Origin: an uncultured Eubacteriales bacterium | GTDB taxonomy: Bacteria > Bacillota > Clostridia > Oscillospirales > Oscillospiraceae | Direction: 5' to 3' | Assembly (NCBI GenBank): GCA_900553805.1 | Contig: USEU01000087.1 | Location: 1 to 5,103 of the forward strand | DNA length: 5,103 nucleotides | Shown: positions 1-5,103 of the stretch, in pieces | Position numbering within the stretch: the stretch's first letter is position 1 | Layout: every line of letters starts with the position of its first letter | Notes under the pieces: model-generated | What the model saw: only the letters and a program-made list of their open reading frames with translations | Databases searched by the model: none | What the model was told of the DNA's origin: nothing | Program-made: the position numbers and the translations under genes

Positions 1-28
1 TTGAGCCAAAAATCCAGGCTGGGGCTTC

Positions 29-58
29 TTGCCAAATTGTGCGGTGTTGCCCTATAAA
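29..58 (+). promoter_or_regulatory. Possible distal promoter upstream of the LacI-family gene
   Basis: TTGCCA (29-34) and TATAAA (53-58) are separated by 18 bp, an acceptable sigma-A-type pair. Transcription would begin near 65 and run over an AAGGGGAGG purine stretch (81-89). It would give a leader of about 120 nt before the probable TTG start at 185. The match is weaker than the promoter at 123-151, and nothing else supports it. The rest of 1-120 shows no convincing gene end, RNA or terminator. Confidence 0.3.
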
Positions 59-110
59 GTGCGCGGCCTGGCGTCGCTGAAAGGGGAGGCTTTGAAAATA
101 CGAAAAACTT

Positions 111-122
111 CGAAACAATTCG
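111..122. promoter_or_regulatory. Candidate operator next to the lacI promoter
   Basis: CGAA (111-114) and TTCG (119-122) form a 4+4 inverted repeat with a 4-bp centre, immediately upstream of the -35 box at 123. An overlapping AAC (114-116)/GTT (122-124) pair is also symmetric. LacI-family genes are often autoregulated through palindromes in this position. The arms are short enough to arise by chance, so this is only a candidate. Confidence 0.22.
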
Positions 123-151
123 TTGCTTTTTTGGAAAAGATGGCTTATAAT
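123..151 (+). promoter_or_regulatory. Sigma-A-type promoter of the LacI-family gene
   Basis: TTGCTT (123-128) and a consensus TATAAT (146-151) are separated by exactly 17 bp. The surrounding DNA is AT-rich, in contrast to the GC-rich gene. Transcription would start around 158, leaving a leader of about 27 nt before the TTG codon at 185. The promoter lies inside the reading frame that extends upstream of the gene, which argues that the frame 5' of 185 is not normally translated. A weak inverted repeat, CGAA-ACAA-TTCG (111-122), abuts the -35 element and could be an operator. Confidence 0.7.
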
Positions 152-184
152 GGGAAAAACACATGTTTTGACGGGGTGATATTT

Positions 185-1177
185 TTGGCTACCATGGATG
201 ACATTGCCAGGCGGCTGGGGATTTCCAAGGGGACGGTGTCCAAGGCGTTCAGCGGGGCGGAGGATGTGAGCGAGGCCATGCGGCGCAGTGTGCTGGAGAC
301 GGCGGTGGAGCTGGGCTATACCCGGCAGCTGCGGTCCCGGCAGGCGCCCAAGATCTGCGTGTTCATCGAGAACATGGCCTACGAGCACCCGGACGATTTC
401 GGCTGGGACCTGGTGACGGGCTTCCGCAAGCTGGCGGAGCCGGACGGCTGCGCGGTGGACATTGTGCCGCTGAGTCTGGATTTGCAGCGGCGGTACCGCT
501 ACGACGAATACATGCTGCGCTACCAATATCAGGGCGGGTTTTTCCTGGGCAACACCCTCAGCGACCCCTGGACGGCGGAGTTCCGCACCTGCCGTACCCC
601 CACGGTGCTGCTGGATAACCACACCCAGTATAACCCCCGGGTGTCCCAGGTGGGCATTGACAATGACGAGGCCATGGAGGCCGCCATCGAGCAGCTGCTC
701 CGCCTGGGCCACCGCAAAATCGGCTACATCAGCAGCGGCCTTGGCTCCTATATCTATCAGCAGCGCTACATGGCCTTCTTCCGGGCCCTGCGCAAGCACG
801 CGCTGGAGGAGGACCGCCGCCTGGCCGGAAGCTCCGACGAGCCGGAGGAATGCGTCCGGGTCCACCTGCCCCGGCTGCTGGAGGAGGGCTGCACCGCCAT
901 TTTGTGCAGCCACGACCTGCTGGCCCTGGAGGTGATGGGCCGCTGCCGGGCCATGGGCCTGGGGGTGCCGGAGGACGTGAGCATCCTGGGCATCGACGAC
1001 CTGCCCGTCTGTACCGCCGTCAGTCCCACCCTGTCCTCCATCCGCCAGGACCGCACCGAGCTGGGCAAGAGCGCCTACTACGCCCTGTACAGCCAGATCC
1101 GCCAGATCCACATCAGCTGCCTCACCCTCCACCCCGAGATCATCCTCAGACAATCCGTAGGAGCCGCAAAGCGTTGA
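185..1177 (+). CDS. LacI-family transcriptional regulator
   Basis: DNA-binding repressor or activator that probably senses a small ligand; the ligand is unknown. The preferred start is the TTG at 185. It gives 330 aa, the usual family length, and an N-terminus of the classical MAT-x-x-D-I-A type. A GGGGTG ribosome binding site (173-178) sits 6 nt upstream. The ATG at 194 is 15 nt from that site, and the frame upstream of 185 contains the promoter. Residues 2-46 form the LacI helix-turn-helix (DIARRLGISKGTVSKAFSG, ending in ELGY). The remainder is a periplasmic-binding-like effector domain, with the family features GHRKIGYI, a CSHDLLALEVM segment, VPEDVSILGIDD and a final SPTLSSIRQDRTELGKSA. 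The hinge after LGY reads TRQLRSRQAPK and lacks the usual P-N-x-x-A-x-x-L pattern, including the minor-groove leucine. Substrate specificity cannot be deduced. A cupin gene remnant follows directly and there is no intact metabolic partner gene in the window. Confidence 0.93.
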   Translation: MATMDDIARRLGISKGTVSKAFSGAEDVSEAMRRSVLETAVELGYTRQLRSRQAPKICVFIENMAYEHPDDFGWDLVTGFRKLAEPDGCAVDIVPLSLDLQRRYRYDEYMLRYQYQGGFFLGNTLSDPWTAEFRTCRTPTVLLDNHTQYNPRVSQVGIDNDEAMEAAIEQLLRLGHRKIGYISSGLGSYIYQQRYMAFFRALRKHALEEDRRLAGSSDEPEECVRVHLPRLLEEGCTAILCSHDLLALEVMGRCRAMGLGVPEDVSILGIDDLPVCTAVSPTLSSIRQDRTELGKSAYYALYSQIRQIHISCLTLHPEIILRQSVGAAKR

Positions 1178-1178
1178 G

Positions 1179-1328
1179 CACCCTTGGCTCATCCCCGCCG
1201 GCGTCAGGCACTGGCACGGCGCGGCCCCGGACAGCTGGCCCTCCCACCTGGCCGTGGAGGTCCCCGGCGAAGACACCTCCAACGAATGGCTGGAGCCGGT
1301 GACGGACGAATACGAAACGCTGGAATAA
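1179..1328 (+). pseudogene. Cupin-domain protein, C-terminal remnant
   Basis: Frame +3 is open from 1161 to the TAA at 1326-1328 but has no credible start codon. A TAG at 1158-1160 blocks it upstream. From about 1179 the translation is cupin-like: LIPAGVRHWHGAAPDSW, then SHLAVEVPGEDTSNEWLEP and a VTDEYETLE end. In small one-domain cupins the I-P-x-G-x-x-H-W-H-G segment is the second metal-binding cupin motif. In the relatives I recall it is followed by DSWFSHLA and a similar NEWLEPV tail. About 50 codons remain. The N-terminal half with the first motif (H-x-H...E) is absent, so the fragment cannot fold as a cupin. It begins 1-2 nt after the lacI stop, which suggests that a deletion joined the two. 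It is not a plausible expressed gene, since reinitiation would need a start that the frame does not offer. The family assignment rests on motif recognition only. Confidence 0.75.
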
Positions 1329-1332
1329 CACG

Positions 1333-1371
1333 ATCCCCCGGACGGATTCAAGTTTCCGTCCGGGGGATTTT
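1333..1371 (+). terminator. Rho-independent terminator after lacI and the cupin remnant
   Basis: A perfect 14-bp stem, 1333-1346 paired with 1355-1368 (arm ATCCCCCGGACGGA), has an 8-nt loop TTCAAGTT and is followed by TTTT (1368-1371). It lies 4 nt after the remnant's stop and 8 nt before the end of the converging transferase gene. The - strand side is followed by CGTGTTATT rather than a U-run, so termination should be much better for + strand transcripts. The hairpin may still partly stop the opposing transcript, for which no other terminator is visible. Confidence 0.9.
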
Positions 1372-1379
1372 ACTGAGGT

Positions 1380-2948
1380 TTATTCAAAATTCAGCCATTC
1401 CCGCAGCCACTGGGCGGAGCCGGGGTTCAGGTGGAAGCGGAAGAGGTAGGGCACCATGCTTCGGTCGATTTCCCTGTTCAGCGCCTCCACGCCCATTTTC
1501 TCCGCCAGGGTGGGCTGATCGGAGAACAGGTTGACGCCCAACCCCAGCCGGTCCCCCTGGATCTGGCAGCCCATGGCGGCCAGGGTGGTGGGGAACATGT
1601 CAAAGGGGGTGATCTCCCGACCGCCGGTATTGGCGGCGCTCACCGGGGAATTGATGATGCAGTTGTATACCCGCCGGTTGGCATCCTCCAGTTGATTGCG
1701 CCGGAAGAAATCCGCCGCCATGCTCAGGTGATCGCCGCAGATGACCACGGTGGTGTCCTCATAGAAGGGCTGCTCCTTCAGCCACTGAACAAAATCATAT
1801 ACCTGCCTGGATGCGCAGGCGTATACGTTCTCATATGGTTCCGGGTACTCAGAGGGGCACTTATCGCACAGATACCCGTCTGGGAAGTGGGTGTCGATGG
1901 TGGAGATGGACAGCTGGAAGGGCCGGTCGCCCTGAGCCATCTGCGTGAGCACCTGCCGGGCGTAGTCGTAGACCCGGCTGTCCTCCATGCCCCAGAAGAC
2001 TCTGTAGCCATGGGGGATGATGCCGTCTTCGGCGGCGGTGTCATAGTCATAGACCCGGTCGATCCCGTGGGTCTGGAACAGCCGCTCCAGCCCGGAGAAA
2101 ACGGCGCTGGAACCCATCACATAGGCCTGGCTGTAGCCCTCCCGGTTCAGAATATCCCACAGCATGGTCGCCCCCTGGAGCGGCCGGGCGGCGGCCCCGT
2201 CGTTGTTCTGCCCCATGGGCAGCAGCAGGGGAAGCCCGGAGGCCTGGGCCACAATGCCGCTGGTGGTCCAGGTGGTGCCGCTGACCGGCCCCCAGCCGCC
2301 CAGCCTGTCTGAATCCGAGAAGCTGATGTTTTCCTCTGCCAGCCGGTACAGCTCCGGGATTACGCACTGCGCCATCGCGCCGCCCTGCTCCGCGGAGCAG
2401 AAGGTATTTTCCATGGACTCCATGAAAATATAGATGAGATTCCGCTTCTTTTCCGGGAAGGTCACCTGGACCTGGCTGGGGTCAACGTACTCCCGGTCAA
2501 GCAGATCGGAATGGTTCCGGGCGTCCTGAAACCACGCCCGCATCCCCACGGCCTCCTCGGCTGGGATCAGCAGCGCCAGGAAGGTGAGGACGCACAGCCA
2601 GCAGTACACCCGGCGGGGGACAGGGGAGACGGTCACCCGGCGGCGGAAGAGCCGCACCACCAGCCGGAAGGGACTGCGCTGGCACAGCAGGAACGCGAAG
2701 AATGCCGCGCAGCACAGCGACAGCAGCAGCGGCCCGCGCAGGAAGGAGACCAGCAGGTCGCTGTCCGTTCCGGCAAGGCCGGAGAAGAGGGTGAACAGCA
2801 GGGCGTTGAAGCTCTGCCCGCTGAATGAAAACAGATACCACCTGGAGGCAAAATAGCACAGCAGACCGAGAAACAGCAGGGCGGTGCTGAGGATCTCGGG
2901 CAGAAGGCTCCGCCGCCCGGAGGGGTCACGCTTCTTTGTTTTGCTCAT
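1380..2948 (-). CDS. LTA synthase/OpgB-like membrane phosphoglycerol transferase
   Basis: Membrane-anchored enzyme of the alkaline-phosphatase/sulfatase superfamily. Relatives transfer phosphoglycerol from phosphatidylglycerol to a polyglycerol chain (LtaS) or to periplasmic glucans (OpgB/MdoB). Numbered from the ATG at 2948 (522 aa): a basic start (MSKTKKRDPSGRR), membrane segments at about 18-40, 70-90 and 114-131, a very basic cytoplasmic loop between the last two, then an extracellular catalytic domain. Visible active-site features are MESMENTF (Glu177, metal ligand), GTTWT (Thr228 is the likely nucleophile), STIDTHFPDG (Asp352/His354) and VICGDHLSM (Asp406/His407, metal ligands). The GTTWT-x-SG and DTHFPDG forms resemble OpgB more than LtaS, so the acceptor may be a glycan or glycolipid. 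The gene overlaps the preceding membrane-protein gene by 23 nt. AAAAGGA ends only 2 nt before the ATG and GAGG lies 12 nt before it, so translational coupling is likely. The frame upstream of 2948 is the other gene's end. The true acceptor is unknown. Confidence 0.9.
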   Translation of the reverse strand: MSKTKKRDPSGRRSLLPEILSTALLFLGLLCYFASRWYLFSFSGQSFNALLFTLFSGLAGTDSDLLVSFLRGPLLLSLCCAAFFAFLLCQRSPFRLVVRLFRRRVTVSPVPRRVYCWLCVLTFLALLIPAEEAVGMRAWFQDARNHSDLLDREYVDPSQVQVTFPEKKRNLIYIFMESMENTFCSAEQGGAMAQCVIPELYRLAEENISFSDSDRLGGWGPVSGTTWTTSGIVAQASGLPLLLPMGQNNDGAAARPLQGATMLWDILNREGYSQAYVMGSSAVFSGLERLFQTHGIDRVYDYDTAAEDGIIPHGYRVFWGMEDSRVYDYARQVLTQMAQGDRPFQLSISTIDTHFPDGYLCDKCPSEYPEPYENVYACASRQVYDFVQWLKEQPFYEDTTVVICGDHLSMAADFFRRNQLEDANRRVYNCIINSPVSAANTGGREITPFDMFPTTLAAMGCQIQGDRLGLGVNLFSDQPTLAEKMGVEALNREIDRSMVPYLFRFHLNPGSAQWLREWLNFE

Positions 2949-3285
2949 GTTCCTTTTGATCCTCTTTCTTTTCCAGATGGATCGAGAAGACCTTCCCGAT
3001 AAACGCTTCCGCAATGCTCAGCGGCACCCCCGCCGCGCAGGCGAATACCAGATGCTTCAGCAGAACGGCGGTGTAGTCCTTGCCCACCAGCGCCTGGGAA
3101 TACTCGTCTGTGGTGAGATAGAACATAAGATAATCCCGCAGTAGCATGGATGCCACGTTCAGCGCGAAGATATTGAACACGCACAGAAAAATAAAGGAAT
3201 GCCGGGATACCTGCTTGCGCATCAGGTATTCCGCCGCATAGGCAAAGATGATCCCGGGAAACAGGATCGCTACGATCTCCAGCAT
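2926..3285 (-). CDS. Small three-helix membrane protein of unknown function
   Basis: I do not recognise a family. The 119-aa product from the ATG at 3285 has hydrophobic segments at about 3-20, 30-49 and 72-92. The short loop RKQVSRH is basic and the 51-70 loop mixes acidic residues and tyrosines. By the positive-inside rule the N-terminus is outside and the C-terminus inside. The C-terminal tail (about 103-119) is highly charged, rich in Lys, Glu and Gln, and could dock a partner. The start was chosen because GGGG (3298-3295) lies 9 nt upstream and because 48 further in-frame codons, back to 3429, run through the promoter and leader. The stop TGA lies inside the beginning of the phosphoglycerol transferase gene (23-nt overlap), so the two proteins are made from one mRNA. 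A role as an accessory subunit, in substrate delivery or in flipping is inference from this linkage alone. Confidence 0.82.
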   Translation of the reverse strand: MLEIVAILFPGIIFAYAAEYLMRKQVSRHSFIFLCVFNIFALNVASMLLRDYLMFYLTTDEYSQALVGKDYTAVLLKHLVFACAAGVPLSIAEAFIGKVFSIHLEKKEDQKEHEQNKEA

Positions 3286-3294
3286 ATGTCTTTT

Positions 3295-3298
3295 CCCC
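3295..3298 (-). promoter_or_regulatory. Ribosome binding site deciding the membrane-protein start
   Basis: On the - strand GGGG is followed by a 9-nt spacer and ATG (3285-3283). Two of its G residues also form the 3' end of the leader inverted repeat at 3312-3297, so a hairpin in the mRNA would partly cover the site. Confidence 0.6.
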
Positions 3299-3312
3299 AA
3301 CGATTTCGTTGG
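3297..3312. promoter_or_regulatory. Inverted repeat in the operon leader, operator or mRNA hairpin
   Basis: CCAACGATTTCGTTGG has perfect 7-bp arms (CCAACGA/TCGTTGG) around a 2-bp centre. It lies about 16-31 nt downstream of the predicted transcription start of the membrane-protein operon and overlaps the ribosome binding site. As DNA it has the size and symmetry of a repressor operator placed to block early transcription. As RNA it folds into a 6-bp stem with a 4-nt loop. There is no U-run after it, so it is not a terminator. The binding protein is unknown. Confidence 0.5.
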
Positions 3313-3334
3313 CCCCTTTCCAAATATCACCAAC

Positions 3335-3363
3335 AATATAGCATTTTTGAACCGATTTTGCAA
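3335..3363 (-). promoter_or_regulatory. Sigma-A-type promoter of the membrane-protein/transferase operon
   Basis: Read on the - strand, TTGCAA (3363-3358) and TATATT (3340-3335) are separated by 17 bp in an AT-rich stretch. Transcription would start near 3328, giving a leader of about 42 nt before the ATG at 3285. It lies downstream of the htpG terminator, so the operon is transcribed independently of htpG. Confidence 0.75.
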
Positions 3364-3415
3364 GAGAAAACGAAAATACCACACGACGATCGCGTAAGCA
3401 GCGGATTTGTTTGTA

Positions 3416-3433
3416 GACGATGCCCACATCGTC
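3416..3433. repeat. Short intergenic inverted repeat
   Basis: GACGATG (3416-3422) and CATCGTC (3427-3433) form a perfect 7-bp stem with a CCCA loop. It lies between the htpG terminator and the -35 box of the membrane operon, about 50 bp upstream of that box. It could be an upstream regulatory site, but it has no U-run, no known consensus and could be chance. Nothing else is evident between 3364 and 3455. Confidence 0.28.
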
Positions 3434-3455
3434 CCGTGCCGGGGCGCTTCGACCT

Positions 3456-3487
3456 AAAAAATCACCCCGCCTTTTTGGCGGGGTGAT
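3456..3487 (-). terminator. Rho-independent terminator of htpG
   Basis: Read on the - strand, ATCACCCCGCC (3487-3477) pairs perfectly over 11 bp with GGCGGGGTGAT (3471-3461). The loop is AAAAA and the stem is followed by a run of six T (3461-3456). It begins 18 nt after the htpG stop codon. This is a canonical strong terminator and separates htpG from the next - strand operon. Confidence 0.95.
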
Positions 3488-3505
3488 GATGCGTCAAGGG
3501 AGCGG

Positions 3506-5103
3506 TTATTTCATCAGGCGGCAGACCAGTTCGGAGTAGGCGAAGGGGTCGTCCAGGGGGAGCTGGGCCATGAGCTGGGCCTGGCAGCACAGGAGCTGGG
3601 CGTAATCCTTGGCCAGGACGGGATCCTCGGTCATGACCCGCTGCAAAGTCTTGACGGCCTCGTGCTCCGGGTTCAGCTCCAGGACGCGGCCTACGTTGTA
3701 GGCGAACTCCGGGTTCACCCGCTTCATGTATTTCTCCATCTCGAAGCTCATGCCGGCCTCCGGCACCATGGCGGCGGGGTAGCTGCCCAGGTTCTGGGAC
3801 AGGCGGACCTCCTTCACCTGGTCGCCCAGGCTGTCCTTGACGAAGGTCAGGAAGCCCTTCAGCTCCTCGGCCTTTTCCTCGGCCTGCTTCTTCTCGTCCT
3901 CGCTTTGCAGACCCAGGTCCTCGGTGGTGACGTTGCAGAAGGATTTTTCCTCATAGGTGTTCAGCGTCTGGGGCACGAACTCGTCCACCTCCTCGGTGAA
4001 GAGCAGGGTGTCGTAGCCCTTCTTTTCCAGCAGCTCCACCTGAGGGAGCTTTGCCAGGTGATCCTTGTTCTCGCCGGGGGCAAAATAGATCTTCTCCTGG
4101 CCCTCGGGCATGGCGTCCACGTATTCCTTCAGGCTGATGAGCTTATTCTGCCTGCGGCTGTAAAACAGCAGCAGATCCTGGCAGCTTTCCTTGTGCGCGC
4201 CGTAGTCGGATACGGTGCCGTATTTCAGCTGGAGGCCGAAGGCGGCGTAGAATTCCTCGTACTTCTCCCGCTCGTTTTCCAGCATGGATTTCAGCTCGCT
4301 CTTGATCTTCTTTTCGATGCTGCGGGCAATCACCGTCAGCTGGCGGTTGTGCTGGAGCATTTCACGGCTGATGTTCAGACTCAGATCCTGGCTGTCCACC
4401 ACGCCCCGGACGAAGCGGAAGTGCTCCGGCAGCAGGTCCTCGCAGTTTTCCATGATCATTACGCCGGAGGAGTACAGCTGCAAGCCCCGCTTGAAGTCCT
4501 TGGAATAGAAATCATAGGGCGCCTTGCCGGGGATGAACAGCAGGGCCTTGAAGGAGACGCTGCCCTCGGCGCTGGTGTGGATGACCCGCAGGGGCTTGGT
4601 GTAGTCGTAGAATTTCTCCCGGTAGAAGGTGTTGTATTCCTCCTCGGTCACGTCCTTCTTCGGCCGCTGCCAGATGGGCACCATGGAGTTCAGGGTCTCC
4701 ATCTCGGTATAGGTCTCGTACTCGGGCTTGTCCTCGGGGGAGTCCTCCTTCTTGCGGGACTTCTCCACCTCCATGACGATGGGGTAGCGGATATAGTCGG
4801 AGTACTTCTTCACCAGGCTGCGCAGCTCGTACTCGTCCAGGTAGGTGCTGTACTTCTCGTCGTCGGTGTCGGGCTTCAGGGTCATGATCACGTCGGTGCC
4901 GCTCATCTCCCGCTCGCAGGGCTCGATGGTGTAGCCGTCCGCCCCGTTGGAGACCCACTTCCAGGCGGTGTCCTCGCCCCATTTCTTGGAGATGACCGTC
5001 ACGGAGGACGCCACCATGAAGGCGGAGTAGAAGCCCACGCCGAACTGGCCGATGATATCGATGTCCTCGTTCTTCTCCATGGCCTGCTTGAAGCCCAGAG
5101 AGC
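3506..5103 (-). CDS. htpG: Molecular chaperone HtpG (Hsp90 family), 5' end outside window
   Basis: Cytosolic ATP-dependent homodimeric chaperone that helps client proteins reach or regain their folded state. About 532 codons are present. Compared with the usual 620-640 aa, roughly the first 95-100 residues lie beyond the window edge, including the ATP-site motifs E-x-x-x-N and D-x-G-x-G. Reading in from the edge, the translation begins SLGFKQAMEKNE, so the ATG at 5080 is internal and not the start. The GHKL ATPase lid GQFGVGFYSAF and SGTDVIMTLK complete the N-terminal domain. The middle domain carries MVPIWQRPKKDVTEEEY, YSSGVMIMENCEDLLPEHF and RGVVDSQDLSLNISREMLQ. The arginine of NISRE matches the catalytic middle-domain arginine of Hsp90s. 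A Glu/Lys-rich linker leads to the C-terminal dimerisation domain (QNLGSYPAAMVPEAGMSFEMEKYM). There is no MEEVD tail, as expected for bacteria. No frameshift or missing key residue is seen. Its promoter and any heat-shock control lie outside the window. Confidence 0.97.
   Translation of the reverse strand, partial: SLGFKQAMEKNEDIDIIGQFGVGFYSAFMVASSVTVISKKWGEDTAWKWVSNGADGYTIEPCEREMSGTDVIMTLKPDTDDEKYSTYLDEYELRSLVKKYSDYIRYPIVMEVEKSRKKEDSPEDKPEYETYTEMETLNSMVPIWQRPKKDVTEEEYNTFYREKFYDYTKPLRVIHTSAEGSVSFKALLFIPGKAPYDFYSKDFKRGLQLYSSGVMIMENCEDLLPEHFRFVRGVVDSQDLSLNISREMLQHNRQLTVIARSIEKKIKSELKSMLENEREKYEEFYAAFGLQLKYGTVSDYGAHKESCQDLLLFYSRRQNKLISLKEYVDAMPEGQEKIYFAPGENKDHLAKLPQVELLEKKGYDTLLFTEEVDEFVPQTLNTYEEKSFCNVTTEDLGLQSEDEKKQAEEKAEELKGFLTFVKDSLGDQVKEVRLSQNLGSYPAAMVPEAGMSFEMEKYMKRVNPEFAYNVGRVLELNPEHEAVKTLQRVMTEDPVLAKDYAQLLCCQAQLMAQLPLDDPFAYSELVCRLMK

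Noticed and set aside
1..60. Possible terminator or gene end at the left edge (AGCC...GGCT and a CCAGGCTGG palindrome)
   Set aside because: The arms are only 4 bp, no U-run is placed correctly, and none of the short frames entering from the edge has a recognisable sequence.
29..184. Upstream extension of the LacI-family protein from the ATG at 29
   Set aside because: The stretch contains a TTGCTT-17-TATAAT promoter, is AT-rich, and has no LacI-family similarity. The protein from 185 already has the family's full length.
850..1534. + strand open frames at 850-1302 and 1184-1534
   Set aside because: Their translations are Pro/Arg/Gly-rich, typical of out-of-frame reading in GC-rich DNA. The second runs through the terminator hairpin and into the end of the opposing gene.
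1431..2312. Long + strand open frame (293 codons) opposite the transferase gene
   Set aside because: It is the antisense shadow of a gene with clear active-site motifs. Its translation is low-complexity Gly/Pro/Val-rich with no family features and no good ribosome binding site.
3286..3429. N-terminal extension of the small membrane protein back to 3429, and the overlapping frame 2945-3427
   Set aside because: Both run through the -35/-10 elements and the leader inverted repeat. The ATG at 3285 has its own ribosome binding site.
4512..4982. - strand frame of 156 codons inside htpG
   Set aside because: Arg/Gly/His-rich frame-shifted reading of a well-conserved gene, with no independent support.
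5078..5080. ATG at 5080 as the htpG start
   Set aside because: The frame continues upstream to the window edge with HtpG-like residues (SLGFKQA), and the ATPase domain would be missing its nucleotide-binding start.

Overview
The window looks like chromosomal DNA from a GC-rich Firmicute, most likely a gut Clostridia of the Oscillospiraceae type. This is inferred from three things: GC-rich codon use with AT-rich promoters of the TTGNNN-17-TATAAT kind and GGGG-type ribosome binding sites, a Clostridia-style HtpG, and a membrane phosphoglycerol transferase of the LTA-synthase/OpgB superfamily. No phage, transposon, CRISPR or RNA-gene signal is visible.

Layout. Positions 1-184 are a non-coding upstream region with one good promoter and one possible second promoter. 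They lead into a LacI-family regulator on the + strand (185-1177, probable TTG start). Directly behind its stop codon is a 50-codon open stretch without a start that reads as the C-terminal end of a cupin-domain protein (about 1179-1328). I call it a gene remnant. A perfect 14-bp hairpin terminator (1333-1371) closes this + strand unit.

On the - strand, converging on it, is a two-gene operon. A small three-helix membrane protein of unknown function (3285-2926) is followed, with a 23-nt overlap, by an OpgB-like phosphoglycerol transferase (2948-1380). The operon has its own sigma-A-type promoter (3363-3335). A 16-bp near-perfect inverted repeat lies in its leader, next to the ribosome binding site. 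Upstream of this promoter is the strong terminator (3487-3456) of htpG, which fills the - strand from 3506 to the window edge and lacks its first ~95-100 codons here.

How they work together. The two operon genes probably act together at the cell surface: the transferase takes phosphoglycerol from phosphatidylglycerol and places it on a glycan or glycolipid, and the small membrane protein may assist it. HtpG is an independent cytosolic chaperone. The LacI regulator's target is not evident. It may once have controlled or been coupled to the lost cupin gene. A faint resemblance between a site upstream of lacI and the inverted repeat upstream of the membrane operon is recorded as a weak lead. Overall this is mostly an ordinary region. 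The most notable points are the cupin remnant, the leader inverted repeat, and the unknown membrane protein tied to the transferase.
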